Below are positions 23,121-33,948 of a stretch of DNA of 64,000 nucleotides, one piece after another (position 1 is the first letter of the stretch; each line of letters starts with the position of its first letter). The stretch comes from Apoderus coryli (taxonomy: Eukaryota; Arthropoda; Insecta; Coleoptera; Attelabidae), in NCBI GenBank assembly GCA_911728435.2, contig OU452211.1:13374428-13438427 (forward strand). The letters run 5' to 3'. The translations under genes and the position numbers were made by a program. The notes under the pieces were generated by a model. It made no database searches. It had not been told where the DNA came from and was given only the letters and a program-made list of their open reading frames with translations.

Positions 23121-23444
23121 ATGTCGGTATTGAAGACGATGCCGATGGTATTTAAATTAAAGAATAATAAATGTGCGTGCGCGGAGACCCTACGGACACC
23201 GGATCAAGTATCTTCTATAGAACATAGCCGACACCGACGTGAAGTTCTATCAAGAACTGAAGATAAGTTAATGGAGGAAAAGGAAAGTAGAAAAAAAAAA
23301 TTGTTAAAACTGGTTTTGCTGCAAAACACCATTAAACTATTGCGGGCTGAGACTATCAGAGATATCAAAGCTTGGAAGTTGATACTGGATAGAAGGCTGG
23401 GAGGAAACTTATCAGCCGCAAAAGAAGAAGATACTCACAACTAG
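23121..23444 (+). CDS. Small basic helical protein, family member 1
   Basis: 107 aa starting MSVLKTMPM; an in-frame upstream ATG at 22947 exists but the extension is hydrophobic and not shared with the paralogue, so I take 23121. The N-terminus has a C-x-C motif (KCACAE). The remainder is Lys/Arg-rich and predicted helical (LLKLVLLQNTIKLLRAETIRD). It aligns without gaps over ~77 residues to the product of 29803-30093 at about 38 % identity (my hand count). I do not recognise the family; no signal peptide, membrane segment or known domain is seen. It is a plausible real gene because two diverged copies keep open frames and the same motif positions. It is single-exon as far as visible, and it starts ~160 bp past a transposon end. 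Confidence 0.6.
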   Translation: MSVLKTMPMVFKLKNNKCACAETLRTPDQVSSIEHSRHRREVLSRTEDKLMEEKESRKKKLLKLVLLQNTIKLLRAETIRDIKAWKLILDRRLGGNLSAAKEEDTHN

Positions 23445-24134
23445 CGCAGAGCTCAGATACTGTGCAGCATTATTTTTACCATGGCAAGAAGACAAACGTA
23501 ATTGGAACGCAAAGGAATTGCATCCAACTATAGGTATAAAGAATTAAATTAAATATGATTCAAAAGATTTGGTAGACATAGGTACGTCTATTAAAGAAAA
23601 ACGTTTGTTTTCATTGTAAGTATGTTATTAGACAACTGGTATGTTTATATTTCTAAAATCATGTGTGTTATTTATTTCTTTCAATAATTTGTTTGATTCT
23701 TAGGTTTACTAAATACACATTTCCATTAAATGTTTTAATTAAATACTCCGGAAAATATATTATTTCTTTTTCAAAAATTAAAAGATAGAGATTGATTTAA
23801 GTGTTTAATTTGTTTACTTTAAAATTGATTGAACAATTTATATTTTTACTGTTCTTGTACGTTTTGTATTTTGCATACAATTGACGTTAATTATCTAGGC
23901 AAGACAGAGTTAGACAAAAAAAAAAGTAACCTTGTTTAAACATTAATAACATTTCTAGAAAATACCGTGGGATTATCTACGGAAAACTAAACCAATAATG
24001 GGATACCTAAGTAGCGAATAAGAGGGGCTGTTAATAAGGGTTAAATGGGATCGTTATATTCCATTTGAAAAAGAAACAGACTAATAATAGGTCATAATAC
24101 AGTAATTTGCTTGTAATTTGATACGGCAACTCTT
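23445..24134. other. 3' flank of small gene 1, no gene seen
   Basis: AT-rich. There is no clear AATAAA close to the stop codon. No other feature is recognised before the TT duplication of the CACTG element. Confidence 0.3.
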
Positions 24135-25721
24135 CACTGAACCGAAAAGGTACGTGATATTAATGAAAAAGTGCTTCAAATCAATGAACGTCAACATTAA
24201 ATTTGAGCCGATGATGGGTGACATTAATACAATGAATGCTCGTACATAAATTTGGTAGCGAATTCTGTACGTTGAATTAATAAATAAAGAACATAAATTT
24301 ATGCTCGCCGGTTATTGATCTTACGAATGATGGACATTAATTTATAACTCCTGTACGTTAAAACGATGTTACCAGGTTGTTAATGTTACGAACGATGAAG
24401 ATTAGTTTATGTCTCCAATACGTAAAACCGATGTTAGCTGGTTATTAATGTTACGAACGATGAACATTAATCTATAACTTTTGTACATTAAACCGATGTA
24501 TGAAGGTTATTAATGTTACGAACGAGAAACATGAATCTATGACTTTTGTACGTTAAACCAATGTTAGCTGATTATTACATTGGGTTATAATAATTGTTTT
24601 ACGTAATTGTGTTCGCCGGAAAGTTATATTACGAAAGATTGAGATTATTGTTCTGTATTCAATCAATAATCGCGAGCATATAGTATTATGTGTACTGCAA
24701 AGTGCAGTATGGTTCAAATATACTAGTACCAATGGTTAGAGAATTTAAAAGCCCAAATAAGACTCAAAATTATCTTGCTGTACGTCCATTGATTTGATGC
24801 ACCTGCTTTGTAAATAAATTAAATCATATTTGTGGTTGAATTGCAGATTTTCTTCCTTTAAGGTTTATTATATGTTCTTCTATTTCTTGAACTGTTTGAA
24901 CACAAAATAAAAAAGATTCTTGAGAGTCTTTTATTGTGTACTTTAAATGGCTTATCTTTCCACTGGCACCTTTGGAACATAGCTTAGCGGATAGCACTAA
25001 ATATCCATGAAGAGCCCATAAAATTTCTCCCCTCGTATCGGCGGGTTTTCAACATTACAAAGGAATACCGCACTGTGTTTTTTTTCGTTTTAAACTGACT
25101 TTTGTTTTGTACTTTACTAAATGGTACTTATATAAAAGGATTACTACTTACCTTATATTTCTACATTTGTTGTATTATTTGGGAACAAATTTTAAAAGTA
25201 GATTTAGGACCACACTTCACTTTTCAACTGTATACATTTAACTAAACAAAACAAAAAGGACGCGTAAACAAAAAGTCTATGAGAATGTCATAATGTCAAT
25301 GTTTTGAGTATTCAGTCTATGGTCCGGGTACATTGATTTGCGCGCGTTATTCAGAATTTAATGGTTAGGTTCGTAAAATTAATGCTTAGCATCCATTGAA
25401 TCAACGATGATCGTTTATTAGTTTTTATGTTCGCTGTTCATAGGTGTATGGTTTACAAATTATTGTGTTAAAGGCGAAGAGCATAAATTAATAAATTTAA
25501 AACATTGAAGCAATAAATAGTGACATTATATTGATGAAAAAAAACATAAATTTTCGATGTCTTGCATTTATTGATTAATGTTTCATCGTACATTGTTTCT
25601 ATGTATGAAATTATTAATTTATGATCAAAATTCATTGTAACAGTGACCAATTCATAATATTAATGTTCAAAATATTGATGATAACCATTCATTGGTTTTA
25701 CGTACAATATTTTTTTCAGTG
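24135..25721 (-). mobile_element. CACTG-ended DNA transposon, copy 2 (short)
   Basis: Reverse orientation, 2-bp duplication TT (24133-24134, 25722-25723). It lacks the whole LINE fragment: the subterminal side ends at CATATTTGT and continues directly at GGTTGAATTGCAG, whereas copy 3 has GTAC on both sides of the extra block. It is therefore more likely an internal deletion than a pre-capture form. It keeps the exon-like frame (about 24835-25000). Confidence 0.8.
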
Positions 25722-26105
25722 TTCGGCTCACTTTGGACATCTGGTGGAGCAAAATAACTTTTGTACCAGATGACTTCTTTTATAATGTTCATTGTGTCCT
25801 ATTTTGGTTGAGACGGCAGGGTATCTTTGTTTGGTGCACCGTTTCTCAGATTGGGCCCAAAGGTGGTATTTTTCAAATGCAACAGTCTGTATATCTTACT
25901 AAAGTCATATTTTGGAGAATTCTGACATCATTCTTAGGAAATATGAGGTATTCTTATCTCAATATGATAGAATGCTGCATTTTCGAGAAAAATTAAGTTT
26001 TAGTTTCATATGCAGTTTAACATAGTACCTATCTATTTGATTTACGATTGGTACAGTGATTATTTTAACAGTAAAAATTTTAAAAATTAAGTAGGGTATT
26101 AGGTA
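25722..26105. other. Spacer; frame of doubtful meaning
   Basis: An 87-codon frame (25733-25996) opens here, but the product has no recognisable motif, no paralogue in the window and biased composition. I treat it as chance. Confidence 0.35.
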
Positions 26106-28048
26106 TTGTGAGTCTATACAGGGTGTCCCAAATATAAGAAATGAACCATAGTTGTGTTTTTTAAATGGAATGCCCTGTATATGAATATATTTTTAGATTC
26201 CCCGTTCAAAATAAACCTAACTGTCATTAAAGTACATCTCACCTAAACCTGACAGTTTTTTAAATATTTAAATTTTTATAAAAATATAGACATAATATGA
26301 ATGAACAAATTCACTCCTATTTGTTTGTTCTTTTTAAGCCAGTCTGGGCTGATAAATATACCCACTCATCACTTGTTACGCCAAATATAAAAACCCGCAA
26401 TACTAAATACAGGGTGTCCAATAATATGATTTATATGAACGTAAAGTTTAATTCTAAATAAATTGTTTAATTCAAATGGAACACCCAGTATATGAGGTCA
26501 AAATTAGATGCATAAAGTAATTATCTGTCAAATATTATAATACTTTCCTATGGATAACTTTTGACGTTTTTGTGGAAAATGCACATATTCATGATATTAG
26601 GGGAATTTGAAATTGAATCTCTTAGTTTCATGTAGACCGCCATGTATTTGATGATGCAAAAATTAAAGTTAAATTAAAGTTTTCTTATAGATATATTTTC
26701 AAAAATATAATATTTATCAAGTCGGCCATGAGAATTTGAGAAGATAGAATACATTTTTTTTAATTTGATATTTACTGTCAAATAGTCTGTTGAAAATTCT
26801 TACTTAAGAGTTGAGAATTTTTCATAAAACAGTTTTTTATCTGTGACATTTGATTTAATTCAATTCAAAAATGCGAACCTATTCCAAAGGAGAAAGAATA
26901 GACATGATTTTTATTCTGGGAGAATGGTCCAAAAACGCTTTGCTGGCATCGCGAGTTTACGCTCAAAGGTTCCTGGCGCAAAATCACCCCATAAAAGCGG
27001 TCTTCGAGAGACTGTTAAGGCAGTTTAACGAAAGATATCACCCAAACACAGTGCAACTGCATCAAGAACTTTTCAATATTGATTTTAACTCGTGTTGAAT
27101 TTTGTACATGGGCCAGGAACAAAATCATCGCAAATGAAAACTTTTTTAATAGAGGAGATGAAGAACCAAATAAATGAAGCGTTTAGAAGCGTTACACCAG
27201 GTTAAAGTTGTTGAAGGATTTAAGAAAAGGATTCATATGTGCCTAGAGTCCAATCATTTTGAACATTTATTATAAAATTTATCAGTTTTTATGTAGGTAT
27301 ATCTTGTTATTTAATTTAAGTGAAAAATGTATCTATTTAACAATAACATAATTGTTTAAATTATGGTTTGTCATATTCTCATGGCCGACTTGACAAATAT
27401 AATTTAAAAAAATTCTTCCTGTTACTACCAATATGTGCTTTTTCCATGCATTAAAAAATATACATATCTATAGGAAAACCTTATAGTGATCAATAGATAA
27501 TGAATTTAATCATCATCAAATACAGGGTGGTCTACATGAAATTAACAGGTTCAATTAAAAATTCGCATAATATTATGAATATGTGCATTTTCCACGAAAA
27601 CGTCAAGAGTTATCCATAGGAAAGTATTATAATATTTGACAGAGAATTACTCTGTGCATCTAATTTTTACCTCATATACCGGGTGTTCCATTTGAAATAA
27701 ACAAGTTATTTAGAATTAAACTTTACGTTCATATAAGTTATATTATTGGACATCCTGTATTTAGTATTGGGGATTTTTTTATATTTGGCGTAACAAGTGA
27801 TGATGCCTAGGCTGGCTTAAAAAGAATAAACAAATAGGTGTGAATTTTTTCATTCAAATTATGTCTATATTTTTATTAAAATTTAAATATTTAAAAAACT
27901 GTCAGGTTTAGGTAAGATGTGCTTTAATGAAAGTTAGGTTTATTCTGAACGGGGAATCTAAAAATTTATTCATATACAGGGCATTCCATTTAAAAAACAC
28001 AACTATGGTTAAGTTCTTATATTTGGGACACCCTGTATAGACTCACAA
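26106..28048 (+). mobile_element. Deleted Tc1/mariner element with ~0.55-kb TIRs
   Basis: Inverted repeats 26106-26665 and 27512-28048 start TTGTGAGTCTATACAGGGTG and are flanked by TA on both sides. The repeats include CAGGGTGTCC motifs and smaller inverted units (26115-26180, 26408-26495). Between them are two transposase pieces: an N-terminal helix-turn-helix part (26871-27098) and a C-terminal part near 27175-27272 (frameshifted; RIHMCLESNHFEHLL). The catalytic core is deleted. Confidence 0.7.
26871..27098 (+). pseudogene. Tc1/mariner transposase N-terminus, truncated
   Basis: 75 codons starting MRTYSKGERIDMIFILGEWS. It matches the N-terminal DNA-binding helix-turn-helix type of Tc1/mariner transposases (a run such as ERID.IFI.GE, then ALLASRVYAQRF and KAVFERLLRQF). 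The frame ends where the catalytic domain has been lost, so the copy cannot make active transposase. Confidence 0.6.
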
Positions 28049-28924
28049 TATTTTTAAAATGTAGCCCTAAATCATTTTTATCGAACCCATGAATAAAACT
28101 TTAAGGAAATTAAATAGTTTAGCCACAGTATTCCGTGTAGTATGGCGTGAATAACCCTGTATATACGTTCCAACTACCTAACTGGTGAAATTTTAAACGC
28201 TATTTAAACCCCCACTAAGGGTATCTTATAATTTTATAATAACTACCAGTCGAGAGTTCTTGTAATCTCTCTATAGATCATAAAAAATCAGTTGTGTCAC
28301 CCCAAAACTTTCCCGACTAGTTATAATATAATCAAAAATATATGACCTGTGTAACGAAACAGAATTTTAATAATTATGATAATTGTATTATTTCCAATAA
28401 ACGAATGTAACAAACTAACTACTTTATTCTTTATTAGGTACATTTATCCTCTAACAGTAGGTATACCTAATATTACCATAGATGTTTATTCTTTGATATT
28501 ACTGTACATAGCTAAAGTTAATAATCCCTACTCCTAGTACACACGCATATACATATAACACACACCACATACAACTATATATTAATAATATAAGTACGAC
28601 AAAACCATTAGATTTTTGTGTCACTGTGTATAAACAGCGCCATCTCTTCAATGCTGTTCCATCTACGCTAGATTTGTTCCTTGGCTAATTTTATAAGAAA
28701 ATGGCGGATATTTGAAGGGAAATTTCAGGGTTTTTTTTATATATGGATATTGTCTAATACAGAAAGTTTTCACGTACAATTTAATTACAAGTGATTGTTA
28801 AATATATAAATTAGGTAATAAAGTAATATTATCATTATTAAATATTAGAATCATAGCACAAAATGAGAAAAACGTTGCTGACTTTGAACTCAATTTATTA
28901 AGTAATTATTTATTGTTGTAGCCT
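28049..28924. other. Intergenic, minor repeat
   Basis: GCGTGAATAACCCTGTA at 28147-28163 recurs at 33698-33714 with related flanks (ATTCCGTGTAGTATG versus ATTCCGTACC), marking a short dispersed repeat. Nothing else is recognised. Confidence 0.4.
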
Positions 28925-29385
28925 CAAAATACCTTATTACCTAATCAAAACCTTAGTCTTTAAAACCCTATTAAAATTTTTGCTACCAGATACGTATTAG
29001 TGGAGATTTCCATCCACAAAAATATATCTGTAAATTTGAAAAAGTTACCCATGTTTGAACTCAATTTATGAGTTAACTATTTACCTAATCTTTCCGCTTG
29101 AAAATACTTCATTACCTAATCCCATCTTTTGTCTTTAAAACCCTATGAAAATTTTTGCTAGCAGATACGTCTTAGTGGCGACTACCATGCGCAAAATTAT
29201 GCCTGCAAAGCGAAATATGATGATTTTCTAACTCTGTTTTTGAACTAACTATCCAATATTTCAACTTCAAAATACTTCAATACCTAATCCCATCTTTACT
29301 CTTTAACTCCATATCAAAATTTTTGTTACCAGATACGTATTAGTGGAGTCTACCATGCGCAAAAATAGGTCTGCAAACGATTGTA
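28925..29385 (+). repeat. Three diverged ~170-bp tandem units
   Basis: The block AAAATACTTCATTACCTAAT ... TCTTTAAAACCCTAT ... ATTTTTGCTACCAGATACGT recurs starting near 28928, 29099 and 29267, with ~170-bp spacing and visible divergence. The last unit is partial. The 102-codon frame that begins in unit 3 (29343-29651) has no recognisable content. Confidence 0.7.
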
Positions 29386-29802
29386 TTCAAACGCCCCTCT
29401 TAACTTGTCTTGACTTTCTAATATTTTTCTTACACCTTATGGCTACAGCTCAATTGTTTCTCACAGAAAATTCCAGAAATCATTTTTTTAATCATTATTT
29501 AAAGGAGATAATAAAACCACAAGAAAACTTTACACAACAATTTTATTTTGTTTCGCAATACAAGAAATGTAGCTTATATAGTGCCCCATCCTCCAGGCAA
29601 ATTATAATCAATTCGATGAGAGATTCATGTAAGCATAAAAGTAGCCATTAAATTTAAATTACATAATATGTGTCATAACACAATAAATCTCAAAACACAA
29701 TGGTAATAAACTGTCCTTGTCTTCTTATTCGCTGTAGTGCCTTTATATTTTCCTCTCAATTATATCTTTCCTTCAACCTTGTTCGATTTTTTGGCGTAAA
29801 AT
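29386..29802. other. 3' flank of small gene 2, no gene seen
   Basis: No supported feature apart from a weak frame at 29343-29651 (plus) that I do not call. The plus-strand frame at 29700-29882 is a shadow of small gene 2. Confidence 0.3.
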
Positions 29803-30093
29803 TCAATTTCTCTTCATCTTTGCGATTATCTGTTGTCTCCTCCTCATTTTCATTGTTTCAATCAACAATTTTCCAGCGCTAATGTCTCTTGATGTTTCTT
29901 GTCTTAATTTTTCCATTGTATTTTTAAGTAAGGCATATTTTGCAAGATTCCGTGTACCCATAATGTTTTCCATTGCTATTTTTGACAATGTTTTATCCAT
30001 AATTTTGCTGCGGTGTTTTCTTTGTAACTCTGAACATACTTGACCAGGTTTTGGAGGTGCTTCTGAACACGAACACTTATCATCCATTGACAT
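29803..30093 (-). CDS. Small basic helical protein, family member 2
   Basis: 96 aa starting MSMDDKCSCSEAPPKPGQVC. Shared with 23121-23444: the C-x-C motif, P-x-Q-V, H-R, and the best-conserved stretch LLxNTxxxLRxETxRDIxAxKL near the C-terminus. The alignment is gap-free while upstream and downstream DNA is unrelated, which argues for conserved coding sequence. The N-terminus is Cys-rich, the rest basic and helical; no known domain. It lies 6.4 kb from member 1 on the opposite strand, so the pair is not a recent tandem copy. Function unknown; a small nuclear or sperm-type basic protein is only a guess. Confidence 0.6.
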   Translation of the reverse strand: MSMDDKCSCSEAPPKPGQVCSELQRKHRSKIMDKTLSKIAMENIMGTRNLAKYALLKNTMEKLRQETSRDISAGKLLIETMKMRRRQQIIAKMKRN

Positions 30094-30572
30094 ATTAAAT
30101 TTTTTATAATGTAGTGTTTTAGTAGAATTATAAAATTAATAATAACTACGTGAGTAAAACAGGATCCAAAGATTTATGATTTCGATATTTGTGTAGATAC
30201 TGATATATATATGATTGTGGTAGGTACTCAGTTTTTAATGTTAGGTAGGTAGTAACAAATAAACATATAAAGGACTATGGAATTCTAGCTAGTACTTAGG
30301 TAGGTACCTAGTAAGAAAGGTAATTTTACTAGGTATAAAAGGGATTACATTATTTTATGACTTTATTTTATGGTCATTCTACACTTTTTATTTATACCTA
30401 TATCTATATCCTATCCTTTTTATAGAAGGTTGGCCAATTGGCTTTCGCTATAACTGTAAAATTTCAATCAATTGGTACACAGTATTTGTATAGAAATAAT
30501 ATTATTTGCAATTTGATTTATAGCTGTTCTCGAAAAAAGTATTTTCATGCCTCAACCAGCTAAATCAAACTA
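30094..30572. other. 5' flank of small gene 2
   Basis: AT-rich with TAGGTAGGTACCTAGTA-type strings around 30240-30320. No gene or repeat end is recognised before the CACTG element. Confidence 0.3.
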
Positions 30573-33331
30573 CACTGAACCGAAAAGGTACGTGATATTA
30601 ATAAAAAAGTGCTTCAAATCAATGAACGTCAACATTAAATTTGAGCCGATGATGGGTGACATTAATACAATGAACGTTCGTACATAAATTCGGTAGCGAA
30701 TTCTGTACGTTGAATTAATAAATAAAGAACATAAATTTATGCTCGCCGGTTATTGATCTTACGAATGATGGACATTAATTTATAACTCCTGTACGTTAAA
30801 ACGATGTTACCAGGTTGTTAATGTTACGAACGATGAAGATTAGTTTATGTCTCCAATACGTAAAACCGATGTTAGCTGGTTATTAATGTTACGAACGATG
30901 AACATTAATCTATGACTTTTGTACATTAAACCGATGTCTGAAGGTTATTAATGTTACGAACGAGAAACATGAATCTATGACTTTTGTACGTTAAACCAAT
31001 GTTAGCTGATTATTACATTGGGTTATAATAATTATTATTACGAAAGATTGAGATTATTGTTCTGTATTCAATCAATAATCGCGAGCATATAGGTACATAT
31101 GTATTATGTGTACTGCAAAGTGTAGTATGGTTCAAATATACTAGTACCAATGGTTAGAGAATTTAAAAGCCCAAATAAGACTCAAAATTATCTTGCTGTA
31201 CGTCCATTGATTTGATGCACCTGCTTTGTAAATAAATTAAATCATATTTGTACGACACTCGAATTCTAAAGGCTTTATTTTTAATTTAGTTAATATTAAA
31301 TGTTAAACATGTCAGATTCGTCTGTCGTCTGAGGTGAAAAGGGAGAAAAAACTATATTTGGAAACTAAAGTCCGCGGAAATTCTTCTAAACAAAATTGGA
31401 AATTATTACGAGATCTAAACATTTATGCAAGGGAAAATATCACAATACCGTCTTTTATTCATGATGTTGATAATATTAATGATTTTTTTGTGGCCACTTC
31501 TACCAACAATCCGGACCCAGGAACGATCAATTTTTACTTAGGTAATAAAATTAGGCCTGATATTAACTTTGAATTTACAATGGTGGATCATGGGGAGATA
31601 CTTGATGCATTGCTTGGGATTAAGTCAAATGCAGTAGGCAGTGACATGATCAGTATTGATATGCTAGTAGTAGTAGTTGTCCGTTTATAATGCCCTTTAT
31701 ACAGCATCTAGTTAATTACTATATAGAAACGAGAACCTTCCCAACATGTTGGAAAGAAGCCAATGTCATTCCAATCCCAAAACTAAAACTCCATCAACAT
31801 TAAGGATCTTATAGACCGATTAATATAATATACTCCCAGCGATCTACAAGGTTATTGAGAGAGTGATCTGCAATCAAATGAAAACATATCTTGATGGGCA
31901 TGGGGTGTTGTCGGAGGTCCAGTCTGGGTTCCGTCAGGGTCACAGTTGCTCCACGACATGACTTAAAATACTGGATGATGCATTAAGGGCGGTAGATCAG
32001 GGTCGATTGACGGCATTGCTGCTGTTGGACTACGCAAGAGGCATTTGACCGCATTGGTCATGGTTTGTTGCTGGCCATTGTGGGTTACCTGGGCTTTGGG
32101 GAGTCTGCTGTGTCTCTACTCGGAACATATGTGAATGATAGAAGTCAGGTTGTCATTTTGGGAAAGGCAGTGTCTGGGCCCAGGACATTGCGTAGTGCCG
32201 CAGGGCATCTAGGAATCATTGCCTTTTTTTATGTATCAGGGTTTTTGTTGTTGTTATTATTATGCAGTTATCTTTAGTATTGCTAATATGTTAAGCTAGG
32301 AGGCTGTGCATCGACTTCGCCTTTTGTGTAACTTTTCTAGGTTCTCAATAAAGTTATTTATTATATTATTATTATTAATCAAAATAACAGGTTTTTAAGT
32401 AAACAGTGTGCGCCTTTAGAATAGACTTATAGAACCCATAAGTACGGTTGAATTGCAGATTTTCTTCCTTTAAGGTTTATTATATGTTCTTCTATTTCTT
32501 GAACTGTTTTAGCACAATATAAAAAAGATTCTTGAGAGTCTTTTATTGTGTACTTTAAATGGCTTATCTTTCCACTGGCACCTTTGGAACATAGCTTAGC
32601 GGATAGCACTAAATATCCATGAAGAGCCCATAAAATTTCTCCCCTCGTATCGGCGGGTTTTCAACATTACAAAGGAATACCGCACTGGGTTTTTTTTTAT
32701 CGTTTTAAACTGACTTTAGTTTTGTACTAAATGGTACTTATATAAAAGGATTACTACTTACCTTATATTTCTACATTTGTTGTATTATTTGGGAACAAAT
32801 TTTAAAAATAGATTTAGGAACACACTTCACTTTTCAACTGTATATATTTAACTAAACAAAACAAAAAGGACGCGTAAACAAAAAGTCTATGAGAATGTCA
32901 TAATGTCAATGTTTTGAGTATTCAGTCTATGGTCCGGGTGCATTGATTTGCGCGCGTTATTCAGAATTTAATGGTAAGATTCGTAAAATTAATGCTTAGC
33001 ATCCATTGAATCAACGATGATCGTTTATTAGTTTTTATGTTCGCTGTTCATAGGTGTATGATTTACAAATTATTGTGTTAAAGGCGAAGAGCATAAATTA
33101 ATAAATTTAAAACATTGAAGCAATAAATAGTGACATTATATTGATGAAAAACAACATAAATTTTCGATGTCTTGCATTTATTGATTAATGTTTCATCGTA
33201 CATTGTTTCTATGTATGAAATTATTAATTTATGATCAAAATTCATTGTAACAGTGACCAATTCATAATATTAATGTTCAAAATATTGATGACAACCATTC
33301 ATTGGTTTTACGTACAATATTTTTTTCAGTG
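30573..33331 (-). mobile_element. CACTG-ended DNA transposon, copy 3
   Basis: 2-bp duplication TA (30571-30572, 33332-33333). It is the longest copy. It has the subterminal repeat array at its left, the captured LINE piece (31290-32385, plus strand here) and the exon-like frame (32427-32609, minus). It faces copy 4 across a 617-bp spacer, making a ~6-kb imperfect palindrome. Confidence 0.8.
31290..32385 (+). pseudogene. LINE ORF2 fragment with 3' end, inside CACTG copy 3
   Basis: Contains the linker frame 31334-31690 (118 codons), decayed RT motifs up to about 32215 (TYVNDRSQVVILG region) and a 3' end CAATAAAGTTATTTATTATA then (TTA)n, typical of a non-LTR retrotransposon tail. Several frameshifts and stops. 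The same decay is shared with copy 4, showing that the LINE piece was already dead when the DNA transposon amplified it. Confidence 0.7.
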
Positions 33332-33948
33332 TAACCTAAAGAGTAAATTATATCGGGGATAGACATAACAAAATTCCATGAAATATTCATATTTGTATAC
33401 AGAGTGATTCTTAACATATGCTCATAAACTTAGGAAATTATATCTGAGGACCAGTAATGAAGAAGAAAAGATTAGTTAAACATTTTTAATTTCGGAGAGC
33501 TCAGACCCATTTATTCCACAAGGAATTAAGATAACGTAAAATTTCAAAGAATATAGATTTTATGTTACCCCAAAAATACCACGCGGATCGAGGGAGCCAC
33601 CCAATTCGACCACCTCGGCCTTATCCATCATTCGGGAAAGACATAATCACAAGTACTCCATTTACTATTTTGGCCACTTTATTCCGTACCGCGTGAATAA
33701 CCCTGTACAAAAAAGAGAGACTGTCAAATTCCGGCAAAACTGCCGCCTTTGTTGCCTAGAAATATGCCCACAAGAAACGTTAATAGATGCTGATTACTTC
33801 CGAAGATAAACCTTTTTGATTGATTTTTATTTTTTGGGCCATACCCACCATACTTCCTTTTTTAAATGCAAATCATAAGGATTTATTATTTAAATTGACG
33901 CAAATGAAAAATAATGACTAACGCAAAGACACACATCGCATTTTTATG
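33332..33948. other. Unique spacer between facing CACTG copies
   Basis: Host or older repeat sequence. Its right end continues, across copy 4, into 36619: joining the flanks at the TG duplication completes a hammerhead-like block on the minus strand (see 36619-36657). It contains the GCGTGAATAACCCTGTA repeat at 33698. Confidence 0.45.

Noticed and set aside
24135..25721. Copy 2 as the ancestral CACTG element before LINE capture
   Set aside because: The extra block in other copies includes non-LINE sequence on one side and GTAC at both edges, so a microhomology deletion explains copy 2 better.
25733..25996. 87-codon frame after CACTG copy 2
   Set aside because: No homology, no paralogue; its start is within 12 bp of the transposon end.
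29343..29651. 102-codon frame downstream of small gene 2
   Set aside because: Begins inside the diverged tandem repeat and has no recognisable domain; the equivalent frame is closed in the other units.
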